A DNA stretch of 64,000 nt from Candidatus Aminicenantota bacterium (GTDB lineage Bacteria > Acidobacteriota > Aminicenantia > Aminicenantales > Aminicenantaceae). The translations under genes and the position numbers were made by a program. The notes under the pieces are model-generated. The model saw nothing but the letters and a program-made list of their open reading frames with translations. It had not been told where the DNA came from and did no database searches. Location: the NCBI GenBank assembly GCA_020344415.1, contig CP070825.1, forward strand, positions 178,961 through 242,960, written 5' to 3'. Each line of letters starts with the position of its first letter. Within the stretch, counting starts at the first letter, position 1. Positions 18,849 through 27,226 of this stretch are shown in pieces.

Positions 18849-20375
18849 CTACGTCTTTGGCCTGAGCAGAGGAAAAAGGATAACCTCTCTTATGGATTTT
18901 CTGTTGGCAAAAAGCATCACCAACCGATCTATCCCTATTCCTTCGCCTCCAGCAGGAGGAAGACCATATTCTAAGGCATGGATGTAATCTGAATCAATCC
19001 AATGGGCATCCTCGTCTCCTTTTTTCCTCTCTTCAGTCTGTTGTTCAAACCTCTTTCGTTGTTCTTCAGGATCGGATAATTCGCTGAAAGCGTTGGCCAT
19101 TTCCATGCCGCCCATTACTAGTTCAAAGCGCTCTGCTTCATCCGGCTCCTCTTTTGAAGCCTTGGCCAGAGGAGAAACTTCTTTAGGTGGATTAATGACA
19201 AAAGTCGGCTGAATCAGATGACTCTTTACATTTTTATCAAAAATAACATCCAAGGCCTTTCCATAGGAAAGAGATTTCTTTTCTGGAGCCAGGTTTGAAC
19301 CCAGCTCTATTATTCCCTCTCTATCGTCAAAGCTTCCAGGAGCTAAGCCACTATATTCGATCAAAGCCTCTTTAAACTTAATCATTTTCCATGGCCTCTT
19401 TAGAGAGATATTATGTTCGCCATAGGTTATCTCTTCTTTCCCCAAAATTGAAAGACCAAGGAAATTGATAAGCTCTTCGGTCAGCTCCATCATATCATGA
19501 TAATCAGCGTAAGCTTGATACCACTCCAGCATAGTAAATTCTGGATTGTGTTCAGAAGAAATCCCTTCATTTCTAAAGTTTCTATTGATCTCATAAACCT
19601 TCTCAAAACCTCCCACAATCAGTTTCTTCAGATATAACTCTGGAGCGATCCTTAGATAGAGGTCAATCCCCAAAGCATTGTGGTAAGTTTTAAAGGGTCT
19701 GGCCAGAGCTCCTCCTGGAATATCATGCATCATGGGTGTCTCCACTTCAACGAAACCTTTCTGATCAAAGAACTCTCTTGTTTTCGAAATCATGGCGCTC
19801 CTGAGTCTAAAGACCTCTGTTTCCTGTGGATTCATTATCAAATCCAAGTATCGTTTTCGATAGCGAAGTTCCACATCCTGCAATCCATGCCATTTCTCTG
19901 GAAGGGGATGGAGACATTTTGCCAAAAATATGAATGAATCAACCAAAATCGTCAACTCTCCAGTCTTTGTTTTGAATAATTCCCCCTCAACAGAGATGAT
20001 GTCCCCAATATCTATAAGTGAGAAAAGATTATAATTTTTCTCACCTATTTTATCTTCCCGCAGATAAGCCTGGAGCCTAGTTTGACTATCTGCAATGTGA
20101 AAAAATGTAGCCCGACCCATTCGACGAATGGCCATAATTCGACCTGGAATTTTGACCTCAATCTTTTTTTCCTCAAGAGATTCTTTTGACAATGAAGAGA
20201 AATTCTCTACGATCTCAAAGATTGAATGCGTCTTTTCTACATTATGAGGAAAGAGATTTATCCCTTCCTGAGCAAGCTTCTCCTTTTTAGCCTGGCGAGC
20301 AATTTCCTGGTCGCTTTTTTTTAGCTCCTCTGCTTGAGTAGTTTCTTTTTTTGGCTCTATTTTCTTTTTAGTCAT
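18849..20375 (-). CDS. lysS: Lysyl-tRNA synthetase, class II
   Basis: Charges tRNA-Lys. The 508-residue protein has a charged N-terminal extension of about 30 residues, an OB-fold anticodon-binding domain (VKIPGRIMAIRRMGRATFFHI), class II motif 1 around FFDQKGFVEVETPMM, motif 2 FRNEGISSEHNPEFTMLEW, and motif 3 GGEGIGIDRLVMLF. The gene ends with TAG, showing that TAG is a normal stop in this genome. Neighbouring lolC downstream is a common arrangement. Confidence 0.96.
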   Translation of the reverse strand: MTKKKIEPKKETTQAEELKKSDQEIARQAKKEKLAQEGINLFPHNVEKTHSIFEIVENFSSLSKESLEEKKIEVKIPGRIMAIRRMGRATFFHIADSQTRLQAYLREDKIGEKNYNLFSLIDIGDIISVEGELFKTKTGELTILVDSFIFLAKCLHPLPEKWHGLQDVELRYRKRYLDLIMNPQETEVFRLRSAMISKTREFFDQKGFVEVETPMMHDIPGGALARPFKTYHNALGIDLYLRIAPELYLKKLIVGGFEKVYEINRNFRNEGISSEHNPEFTMLEWYQAYADYHDMMELTEELINFLGLSILGKEEITYGEHNISLKRPWKMIKFKEALIEYSGLAPGSFDDREGIIELGSNLAPEKKSLSYGKALDVIFDKNVKSHLIQPTFVINPPKEVSPLAKASKEEPDEAERFELVMGGMEMANAFSELSDPEEQRKRFEQQTEERKKGDEDAHWIDSDYIHALEYGLPPAGGEGIGIDRLVMLFANRKSIREVILFPLLRPKT

Positions 20376-20443
20376 CTTCTTTTTCCCTCACAGTAGTAGT
20401 CTTCATTTCTACAAAAAACATAACCATTTTTTAAAAAAATTTT

Positions 20444-20590
20444 GATCAGGCTAGGTGCTGGTGAAAACCGTTTGAAGGCTGAGCAGGCACGGTTTCTCTC
20501 CAGAATGGAGAGAAGAGCGAAGCCTGAAACCGAGCTGTCTTTACCTCGCTGGGGTAAAGACAGCGTGTTTTCGAAGCATCTAGCCTGATC
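20444..20590. other. Nested multi-hairpin element between nusB and lysS
   Basis: A 147-bp structure closed by arms GATCAGGCTAGGTGCT (20444-20459) and AGCATCTAGCCTGATC (20575-20590), matching at 15 of 16 positions. Inside are a 12-bp perfect stem GCTGTCTTTACC/GGTAAAGACAGC (20534-20564) and a stem CGGTTTC/GAAACCG (20490-20532), whose own interior folds as TCTCTCC/GGAGAGA with a 5-base loop. The open frame across it is explained by this symmetry and is not coding in my view. It may be a structured RNA or a palindromic mobile element. Confidence 0.7.
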
Positions 20591-20625
20591 CATGATCCTG
20601 TCTCCAATCACGAAAAATGAAATTC

Positions 20626-21054
20626 TTACTCCTTCAAAGATTTCTTTATTTCATCCAGATTTTTTCTCACTGAATCTAAAATTCCATTGATGAATGTCGA
20701 AGCATGCTCTCCGCTGTATTTCTTAGCCACTTCGATTGCTTCATTGATAACGACGGCAGGGGCGATACTCTCCTCGTACAAGAGCTCGAAAACAGCCATT
20801 CGTAAGATATTGCGGTCTATGAGAGCCATGCGAGAAATACGCCAATGTTCTGAGGTTGATTGGATGATATTATCGATTTTCTCTTGATGAGTAACTATAC
20901 CTTTAGCCAACCAGTTGCTATATTCTTTTATCTCCGCAAGAACCCTTCTGCTCTTCCAATACTCACTTAGAGTTTTTTCCAGTTGAGTACTGTCAAACTC
21001 TAATTGAAAAAGAATCTGTAAGGTGCTCTCCCGGGCTTTTCTTCTTTTGCCCAT
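20626..21054 (-). CDS. nusB: Transcription antitermination factor NusB
   Basis: RNA-binding component of the rRNA antitermination complex, partner of NusE/S10. The 142-residue all-helical protein carries the family blocks RRKARESTLQILFQLEF, RMALIDRNILRMAVFELLY, VVINEAIEVAKKYS and FINGILDSV. It starts 15 bases after ribH, the widespread ribH-nusB pairing. A 250-base gap holding the hairpin element separates it from lysS. Confidence 0.95.
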   Translation of the reverse strand: MGKRRKARESTLQILFQLEFDSTQLEKTLSEYWKSRRVLAEIKEYSNWLAKGIVTHQEKIDNIIQSTSEHWRISRMALIDRNILRMAVFELLYEESIAPAVVINEAIEVAKKYSGEHASTFINGILDSVRKNLDEIKKSLKE

Positions 21055-21069
21055 GAAGCAATTTCTCTC

Positions 21070-21540
21070 TCAATCGAGCCCAGCCTCTTTTATCAGGTTC
21101 AATGTCTCCACAATAGATAATACTGCATCCCAACCTTTGTTCCCAGCTTTTGTGCCTGCACGTTCCATCCCTTGTTCTATTGTATCCACAGTCAATATGC
21201 CAAAGGATACAGGCACTCCTTCCTCCATGGCAATCTGGGCTAATCCTTTAGTGACTTCTGCACTTAAAAAATCAAAATGGGGAGTATCTCCTCTGATCAG
21301 AGCGCCTAGGCAGACAATGCCATCGACCTTTTTGTCTTTAGCCAGCTTTTTTGCAAGGATTGGAATCTCAACCGAGCCAGGAACCTTGAAAATGGAGATG
21401 TCCGATTCATCGGCTCCGAGCTTATTGAGAGCGTCGAGAGCACCTTCAAGCAGTCTTTCAGAAATGAGCTGGTTAAAACGGCTGACAACAATTCCAATCT
21501 TTAAGCCTTTAGCCTGAAGTTTTCCCTGGTATGTTTCCAT
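21070..21540 (-). CDS. ribH: 6,7-dimethyl-8-ribityllumazine synthase RibH
   Basis: Condenses 5-amino-6-ribitylaminouracil with 3,4-dihydroxybutanone phosphate in riboflavin synthesis. The 156-residue protein has VVSRFN, the PGSVEIP substrate loop, [12 protein letters not shown] with the catalytic His, and [16 protein letters not shown] precedes the ATG. It sits 12 bases after a crotonase gene and before nusB. Confidence 0.96.
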   Translation of the reverse strand: METYQGKLQAKGLKIGIVVSRFNQLISERLLEGALDALNKLGADESDISIFKVPGSVEIPILAKKLAKDKKVDGIVCLGALIRGDTPHFDFLSAEVTKGLAQIAMEEGVPVSFGILTVDTIEQGMERAGTKAGNKGWDAVLSIVETLNLIKEAGLD

Positions 21541-21552
21541 TTTTTTCTCCCT

Positions 21553-22335
21553 TTAACTACCCTTAAAATTTGCCTTTCTCTTCTCTAAAAAGGCTTTTGT
21601 CCCTTCCTTGCTGTCTTCTGAGGAACAAGCCTTACCGAATAGCTCCGCCTCCAAGAGAAGGCCTCCGTCCAAGACTTGTTCCATTCCTTTGTTAATGGCT
21701 TCGATTGCATACTCAAGAGCCAAGGGACCATTATTAATTATTTCTTTGACAAGGTTTACACAGGTGGAAAGAAGGTCTCCCGGAGGAACGACCTTGTTGA
21801 CTAAACCGATTTCGCAAGACTCATTCGCATCGATTATTCTTCCACTGAGTATGAGTTCCATTGCTTTTCCTTTGCCCACAAGCCTAGCAAGCCTCTGGGG
21901 TCCACCAAATCCAGGAATAAGACCTAATTTGACCTCGGGCTGCCCCATCTTCGCTGATTCTGAGGCAATCCGCACATGGCAAGCAAGCGCCAGTTCTGTT
22001 CCACCGCCAAGAGCATAACCATTAATAGCTGCAACCACGGGTTTTTTCAAGTTCTCGATTAATATCGTTAGCTCCTGTCCCTCCGCCGCATATTCCTTCC
22101 CTGCAGCAAAATCAAGCTCGGCCAACTCGCTTATATCCGCTCCAGCAATAAATGCCTTCTCCCCTGATCCAGTGAGGATGATAGCCTTGACATCAGGATC
22201 TTCCTCAAATAAGAGAAAAGCTCTGTGTAACTCCTTAATCGTATTTGCATTCAATGCGTTTAATTTCTCTGGACGGTCGATGATTATCCAACCGATATTC
22301 TCTTCTTTTTTTGTAGTTAAATTTTCGTAGCTCAA
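21553..22335 (-). CDS. Enoyl-CoA hydratase/isomerase (crotonase) family protein
   Basis: A 260-residue crotonase. The oxyanion-hole segments are AFIAGADISEL and INGYALGGGTELALAC; the two catalytic-type glutamates are in GGGTELA and QPEVKLGLIPGFGG, as in short-chain enoyl-CoA hydratases. The start appears to be TTG at 22335; no better in-frame start is visible and the protein then has the usual length. The order with ribH suggests co-transcription, not a shared pathway. Confidence 0.9.
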   Translation of the reverse strand: MSYENLTTKKEENIGWIIIDRPEKLNALNANTIKELHRAFLLFEEDPDVKAIILTGSGEKAFIAGADISELAELDFAAGKEYAAEGQELTILIENLKKPVVAAINGYALGGGTELALACHVRIASESAKMGQPEVKLGLIPGFGGPQRLARLVGKGKAMELILSGRIIDANESCEIGLVNKVVPPGDLLSTCVNLVKEIINNGPLALEYAIEAINKGMEQVLDGGLLLEAELFGKACSSEDSKEGTKAFLEKRKANFKGS

Positions 22336-22391
22336 TTTTTCTCATATTGAGTTTAAATCTATCTCAATCTATTTATCCTTTCAAAAGGAAA

Positions 22392-23516
22392 TTACTGTAA
22401 AACCATCTTCTCGAAGACCCGGTATGTCTTATAGATTCTTCCACCGAGAGAAGCAACAAACCTATTGATGGGTTCGTTGTCTTCGAGCTGCCAAGACGTC
22501 TCACACCACTCATATCCTCCCGTTACGCCATTCTTCTCAAGTTCTGAATAAAGAAGGTAACTCACTCCTGTCATCCGGTATTCCTTAAGGATTCCGAAAA
22601 CTACAGCCCTCATGCTTTTGATTCTCTTTCGATGAAAAAGAAATTTTATGAATCCCAAGGGGAAAAGCCTTCCGTTCATCTTTTTTATCACTTCATTATA
22701 ATTGGGTATTCCAAAGGCAAAGCCGACAGGCTTTCCCCGATCTTCTGCGAAAATAACAAGGTTGGGATCAGCGAGCTTCTTGAGCTTTTTGACAAGATAA
22801 TCCATCTCTTTATCCGTCCAAGGGACAAAGCCCCAATTTTTCTCCCAGGCGTCATTGTAAATGAATCTTATCTTCTCTGTTTCTTCTTCGATATTTTTCA
22901 TGTCGATGGTTCTCAATGTGATAGCCGACTCTTTTTTTGTCTTTTCTACGATCATTTGGACTTTTTCGGCTGTCTCATGGTCTTTTGTCATGAAAAAAGC
23001 ATACAAATCTTTGGCTTTTACCAAGCCGCACTTTTCCATGATCTCTAAATAATACTGGGGATTATAACTCATCATGACGACCGGAGGAGAATCAAATCCT
23101 TTAGAAAGGAAAGCACATTCATCGTTCATTGATAGACTCATTGGCCCTCTGAGCACTTCCATTCCCCTTTTTCTCCCCCAATCTGAGACTTTATCCAGCA
23201 GGCTCCTCGCTGTTTCCAGGTCGTTAAAACTCTCATAGAGGCCAAAGAAGACAATTTTTTCGTTGTGAAATTTATTGTGATTCTCATCCACTATAGCCGC
23301 AATTCTGCCTGTAATTTCATTATTTTTGTGGGCTATAAAAAGGTCCATTTCTGCATGTTCGAAAAAGGGGTTTTTTTTCTTGTCTAATTTCTCCTTTATA
23401 TCCATGATTAAAGGTGGTACCCAGTTCGGGTCACTTTTATACACTTTCCATGGAAATCGAATAAACTTTTTTAGACTTTTTTTTGTTTCTACACGCTCTA
23501 CACGAACGTTTTCCAC
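22392..23516 (-). CDS. GNAT-like acyltransferase family protein of unknown substrate
   Basis: A protein of about 374 residues with an acyl-CoA acyltransferase look: a C-terminal segment AVVFGILKEYRMTGVSYLLYSEL fits the acetyl-CoA binding helix, and NLVIFAEDRGKPVGFAFGIPNYNE the preceding strands. The N-terminal half contains conserved RFPWKVYKSDPNWVPPL and VLRGPMSLSMNDECAFL. I choose GTG at 23516 because GGAGGT stands seven bases before it; the TTG at 23531 overlaps that Shine-Dalgarno sequence. The family is widespread and uncharacterised. A GGGTCAGG repeat begins about 50 bases upstream. Confidence 0.75.
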   Translation of the reverse strand: MENVRVERVETKKSLKKFIRFPWKVYKSDPNWVPPLIMDIKEKLDKKKNPFFEHAEMDLFIAHKNNEITGRIAAIVDENHNKFHNEKIVFFGLYESFNDLETARSLLDKVSDWGRKRGMEVLRGPMSLSMNDECAFLSKGFDSPPVVMMSYNPQYYLEIMEKCGLVKAKDLYAFFMTKDHETAEKVQMIVEKTKKESAITLRTIDMKNIEEETEKIRFIYNDAWEKNWGFVPWTDKEMDYLVKKLKKLADPNLVIFAEDRGKPVGFAFGIPNYNEVIKKMNGRLFPLGFIKFLFHRKRIKSMRAVVFGILKEYRMTGVSYLLYSELEKNGVTGGYEWCETSWQLEDNEPINRFVASLGGRIYKTYRVFEKMVLQ

Positions 23517-23569
23517 GCTTGCCACCTCCAAAATTTCCCATATTCTAACAGATAAGATTTATTTTGTAC

Positions 23570-23738
23570 AATGGGGTCAGGCTTTCATAAGTTTCATAAC
23601 TTGGCTTTTTGGTGTTCGGAATCAGGCTTTGTCATCTAGAAGTGAAGTTTTCCTTCCTTTAGTTATCCAGCTACTCCTGAATAACGCTTAATTGTGAGCT
23701 TATCGAAGTTATGAAACTTATGAAAGCCTGACCCCATT
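23570..23738. repeat. GGGTCAGG-type palindromic repeat, copy 2 (33-bp perfect arms)
   Basis: Arms at 23570-23602 and 23706-23738 are perfectly inverted over 33 bp, with core GGGGTCAGGCTTTCATAAG. The interior is about 103 bp with no ORF. It lies between divergent genes, so it cannot be a simple terminator for either. Its arm sequence differs from copy 1 beyond GGGTCAGG but matches copy 3. Confidence 0.92.
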
Positions 23739-23813
23739 GCGTTTGTATAATTTTTGTGTTAATTTTTATTTTACAATTTAAAAATTTCATTACTGTTTAA
23801 ATAGGAGATCGCA

Positions 23814-26237
23814 ATGAAAACTGCAGCCAAATTTGAGGAGCTACCTCCTGATAAACTGAGATGGAGACTCTCCCCTGACAAAATCCCGTTCACAACGAGC
23901 GATGAGTGTGACCCCTGCGAAGAGATCATCGGACAGGAGAGAGCATTAAAGGCTATCCAAACAGGCTTGGATATCAAAAGTCTTGGCTACAATATTTTTG
24001 TAACCGGAATGGTAGGAACAGGTCGAACCACAACGATCAAACGACTTCTGGAAGATTTAGAAAAAGGAGAGGAAACGCCTGATGATATTCTCTATGTGAA
24101 TAATTTTCGAAACCCTGATGAGCCTATACTAATAACCCTTCCAGCAGGAAAAGGAAAGCTTTTTAAGGAAGCGATGGAGCACCTCATCGGAATGCTGAAA
24201 ACCAACATCCCTGAAATGCTTAAAAGCAAATATTACGGAGAGAGAAGAGACAGTATCATAGAAATCCAGCAAAAAAGGCAGAAGGAAATTCTCAAGAATT
24301 TTGAAGAGGAGGTCGCTAAAGAAGGCTTTTCGGTTATCCAGGTGCAGATGGGCCCCTTTGTCAAGCCTGACCTTGTTCCTATGATAAACGGGCAGCCTAC
24401 TCCTTTCAATAAGCTGGATGCTTTAGTCAAAGAAAATAAATTGCCCCAAGAAAAAGTAGAAGAGTTAAGGAATAAATATGAAGAATTGACAGGAAAGCTC
24501 GAAGAAATTTTTACAACAATGAAAGAAATCGAAGAGGAAACACGCCGCAAACTCAAGGAATGGGACGATGAATCCATCACTCCAATCATTAGAGGAGCCA
24601 TCAATGAAATAAGATTAAATTACTCCTTTCCAAAAATTTCAGATTACCTGAATGAAGTAGAAACAAATCTCATCAAGAACATCGACCTATTCAAGGGCCA
24701 GAAAAAGGAGGAGAAAGAGGTCATTGATCCTTTCATACCGTTCAGGATTAACCTCCTCATTAATAATTCAGATTTAAAAGGCGCTCCTGTTGTTATAGAG
24801 ACAAATCCTAGCTACATCAACCTCTTCGGCACCATTGAGCTCGCTGCAAGTCGATTTGGCATAATCCAAACCGATTTCACAAATATCAAAGCCGGATCTT
24901 TCCTTAAAGCCAACGGAGGTTATCTCGTCGTAAATGCATTGGATGCCATAGTTGAGACCGGTGTTTGGCCAACTCTTAAAAGAACACTGAGGAATCAAAA
25001 GTTAGAAATCCAAAATTACGCATCCCTTTTCCTCATTTCAACGGCCCGACTCAAACCTCAGCCGATCGAATGCGATGTAAAAGTTGTGTTGATAGGAGAT
25101 GCCTACATCTATAATCTTCTCTATCATCTGGATGAAGATTTCAAAAAAATATTCCGGGTCAAGGCTGAGTTTGACTCAGAAAAGGCCAAGGATGAAGACA
25201 CTGTAAAAGAATATACGGCTTTGATAAAGAAGATATGCAACGATGACAAATTGTTTCCCTTTAATAAAGAAGGTATCGCATCTGTCATCGAATATGGAAC
25301 CCGGCTGGCAGGAAGGCAGAAAAAGATCTCAACGCGTTTCCATATCATTGGTGATGTATTGCGTGAAGCAAGTTACTGGGCGGGAAAAGATAACAAAGAT
25401 CAGGTCAACCGCGAGCATGTGGAAAAAGCCATCCATGAACGCTTCGAACGAGTCAGCCTGATCGAAGATAAAATCCAAGAGATGATTGAAGAAGGGACCA
25501 TCATGATCGATACTGATGGCACGGTCGTGGGCCAGGTCAACGGGCTATCAGTCTATGATATGGGAGAATTTGCCTTTGGAAAACCCACTCGAATCACAGC
25601 CAGAACAGCCGTGGGAAGAGCGGGGGTCATAAACATAGAAAGAGAAGCGGACCTAAGCGGCCGAACACACAATAAAGGGGTTCTCATCTTAGCAGGATAC
25701 CTGAGGGGGAAATATGCCCAAGATAAGCCTTTCTCTCTATCTGCAAGCATCGCTTTCGAACAGTCTTACGGTGGTGTGGAAGGTGATAGTGCCTCCTCTA
25801 CTGAAGTCTATGCCATTATCTCCAGCCTTTCAAAGCTTCCCCTAAGGCAGGATATAGCTGTAACAGGATCCCTCAATCAGAAAGGAGAAATCCAGCCCAT
25901 AGGAGGAGTAAACGAAAAAATCGAGGGTTTCTTTGACGTCTGCAATGCAAAAGGGCTTACCGGTACACAAAGCGTTCTCATGCCGCATCAAAACATCCAA
26001 AACCTGATGTTGCGAAGCGATGTGATAGAAGCCGTGCAAGAGGGAAAATTTCACATCTATCCTGTCAAAACCATCGATGAGGGAATCGAAATATTAACAG
26101 GAGTCAAAGCAGGAGAGAGGAAAGAGGATGGAGCATTTGAAGAAGATACCGTGAATTTCCTCGTTGACCAGGAATTGAAGCGGCTGGCTAAAAGCTGGAA
26201 AACTTTTGCTACCCCGAGCGAGAAAGAAAAAGAATAA
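23814..26237 (+). CDS. Lon-like (S16) protease with AAA_32-type ATPase domain
   Basis: An 807-residue protein. The C-terminal S16 domain has GVEGDSASSTEV with the catalytic Ser near 659 and GGVNEKIEGFF with the Lys near 702; the 43-residue spacing matches E. coli Lon. The N-terminal domain is of the LonC/YcbZ-like class: its P-loop reads GMVGTGRTT, with Arg in place of Lys, and the Walker B region reads ANGGYLVVNALD. A long charged helical insertion lies at about 140-260. It lacks the Lon N-domain. AGGAG precedes the ATG. Degradation may therefore be ATP-independent or use another mechanism, as reported for LonC-type enzymes. Confidence 0.9.
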   Translation: MKTAAKFEELPPDKLRWRLSPDKIPFTTSDECDPCEEIIGQERALKAIQTGLDIKSLGYNIFVTGMVGTGRTTTIKRLLEDLEKGEETPDDILYVNNFRNPDEPILITLPAGKGKLFKEAMEHLIGMLKTNIPEMLKSKYYGERRDSIIEIQQKRQKEILKNFEEEVAKEGFSVIQVQMGPFVKPDLVPMINGQPTPFNKLDALVKENKLPQEKVEELRNKYEELTGKLEEIFTTMKEIEEETRRKLKEWDDESITPIIRGAINEIRLNYSFPKISDYLNEVETNLIKNIDLFKGQKKEEKEVIDPFIPFRINLLINNSDLKGAPVVIETNPSYINLFGTIELAASRFGIIQTDFTNIKAGSFLKANGGYLVVNALDAIVETGVWPTLKRTLRNQKLEIQNYASLFLISTARLKPQPIECDVKVVLIGDAYIYNLLYHLDEDFKKIFRVKAEFDSEKAKDEDTVKEYTALIKKICNDDKLFPFNKEGIASVIEYGTRLAGRQKKISTRFHIIGDVLREASYWAGKDNKDQVNREHVEKAIHERFERVSLIEDKIQEMIEEGTIMIDTDGTVVGQVNGLSVYDMGEFAFGKPTRITARTAVGRAGVINIEREADLSGRTHNKGVLILAGYLRGKYAQDKPFSLSASIAFEQSYGGVEGDSASSTEVYAIISSLSKLPLRQDIAVTGSLNQKGEIQPIGGVNEKIEGFFDVCNAKGLTGTQSVLMPHQNIQNLMLRSDVIEAVQEGKFHIYPVKTIDEGIEILTGVKAGERKEDGAFEEDTVNFLVDQELKRLAKSWKTFATPSEKEKE

Positions 26238-26238
26238 T

Positions 26239-26471
26239 AAAGGGGATAGGCTACTTTTTTGGCAGTAGGAGAGATTGCGCAGCCTGTTGCGAGCGCAGCG
26301 TGGCAATCCTCTGTCTCGAGCAAAGCGTGGCGATCCTCTGTCTCGAGCAAAGCGTGGCGATCTCAACCTTTATATGAGATTGCTTCCTCATTTCATTCCT
26401 CGCAATGACATAAAGGTGGGCTTGATGAATCAAGCTCCTACAGTATTGAAGAAAGTAGCGTGTCCGTTTTT
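26239..26471. repeat. GGGGACAGGCTAC-type palindromic repeat, copy 4, with internal tandem duplication
   Basis: Arms AGGGGATAGGCTACTTTTTT (26240-26260) and GAAAGTAGCGTGTCCGTTTTT (26451-26471) bound about 233 bp. The interior is copy 1 in reverse orientation and contains a 27-base unit (CTCTGTCTCGAGCAAAGCG plus TGGCGATC) twice in tandem at about 26310-26363. It follows the Lon-like gene by two bases and may terminate its transcript. Confidence 0.85.
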
Positions 26472-26489
26472 CTTCCCTTTTTACTAAAA

Positions 26490-26515
26490 AATCCAATATA
26501 TTGGATTAAATCCAA
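26490..26515. promoter_or_regulatory. Candidate upstream activator element 1 (three half-sites)
   Basis: AATCCAA, TATA, TTGGATT, A, AATCCAA: three 7-base half-sites alternating in orientation. TTGGATTAAATCCAA at 26501-26515 is a palindrome with a one-base centre. It lies about 320 bases upstream of the -24/-12 candidate. The same three-half-site layout recurs inverted at 26749. Confidence 0.6.
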
Positions 26516-26748
26516 ATTGTTGTGTTACAAATGAATTTAGACAACTCATAGTATTTCCTAAACCTTGGTTTGAGTATAATGAAGCCAATACAGGAGATAT
26601 GCGTGAGTGCTAAAAAAAACATCGCCTGAATCTGTTGTCAGAGAGATTACCTGTTCATCACCATCGCAAAAAAGGAAATGCTTCCGCGGGAGGAATATCG
26701 CAAGATTGGATTAACGAGCAGGAAAAGCCCAGTCGATAATACAAAATT

Positions 26749-26774
26749 TTGGATTCAATCCAAAATATTGAATT
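26749..26774. promoter_or_regulatory. Candidate upstream activator element 2 (three half-sites, inverted)
   Basis: TTGGATT, C, AATCCAA, AATA, TTGAATT: the reverse complement has the same order and spacing as element 1, with one altered base in the outer half-site. It ends 60 bases before the -24 box at 26835, a distance suited to an enhancer-binding protein. Confidence 0.6.
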
Positions 26775-26834
26775 TTTTTTATTCGCTTAGAAAACTAACC
26801 TGTTGATAATAAAGGAGATAATTATTTCATTAAT

Positions 26835-26850
26835 TGGCATATAGTTTGCA
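26835..26850 (+). promoter_or_regulatory. Candidate sigma-54 (-24/-12) promoter
   Basis: TGGCAT, five bases, TTGCA: matches the TGGCAC-N5-TTGCW consensus with GG at 26836-26837 and GC at 26848-26849 at the required spacing. Transcription would begin near 26861, leaving a leader of roughly 340-365 bases before the TonB-dependent receptor gene. Confidence 0.6.
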
Positions 26851-26861
26851 TATAGACAAAA

Positions 26862-27226
26862 AAGAGGTGTTTTTATTCTAGAAAAGGGATGGATTGAGGG
26901 ATTTTGATCATAAGTCAGGAAATAAACTCAAATTTGGAGCTGCATCAATTGTATGATGCAGATTTAAAGGAATCTTATACTTGTAAGGAGGTGATTAATA
27001 AGCAGATAATCAATGAATACAGGCTAACGGTTGGAGTGTGGGGCAAGTTTCATAATTGCAGAAAAGAAAGAAAACACTCCATAGGACGAGGGTTAATTTC
27101 GTTCAGCTACATGCGTGCAATAGAAAGAAGCTGAGCGAAAAGGATTCTTTATCCTTAATTGTCCCAGAAAAAGGGATACGAAGGATAAAAGGAGGGAAAT
27201 GAAGGAGTAAAGTAAGAAATTTACTC
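26862..27226 (+). other. Structured 5' leader of the TonB-receptor gene
   Basis: No convincing gene. GCATCA/TGATGC forms a small hairpin near 26942; TTCGTTCAGCT and AGCTGAGCGAA near 27097-27139 pair with one G-U; TTATCCTT/AAGGATAA with an inner GTCCC/GGGAT forms a stem near 27151-27189, just before the GGAGGG of the receptor gene. A strong AAGGAGGTGATT at about 26984 has no clear start codon at normal distance. An ATG near 27198 is followed after two codons by TAA. Confidence 0.45.

Noticed and set aside
20372..20611. 79-codon minus-strand frame next to lysS
   Set aside because: It coincides with the nested hairpin element; its composition follows the inverted repeats, and no family resemblance is seen.
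26600..26810. Short coding-like stretch (AKKEMLPREEYRKIGLTSRK) between the two activator-like elements
   Set aside because: Broken by an in-frame TGA after eight codons, under 60 codons long, and I recognise no family; could be a relic but cannot be supported.
26904..27134. 76-codon plus-strand frame in the TonB-receptor leader
   Set aside because: No recognisable domain, poor start context (the strong AAGGAGGTGATT lies inside the frame, not before its start), and it overlaps predicted leader hairpins.
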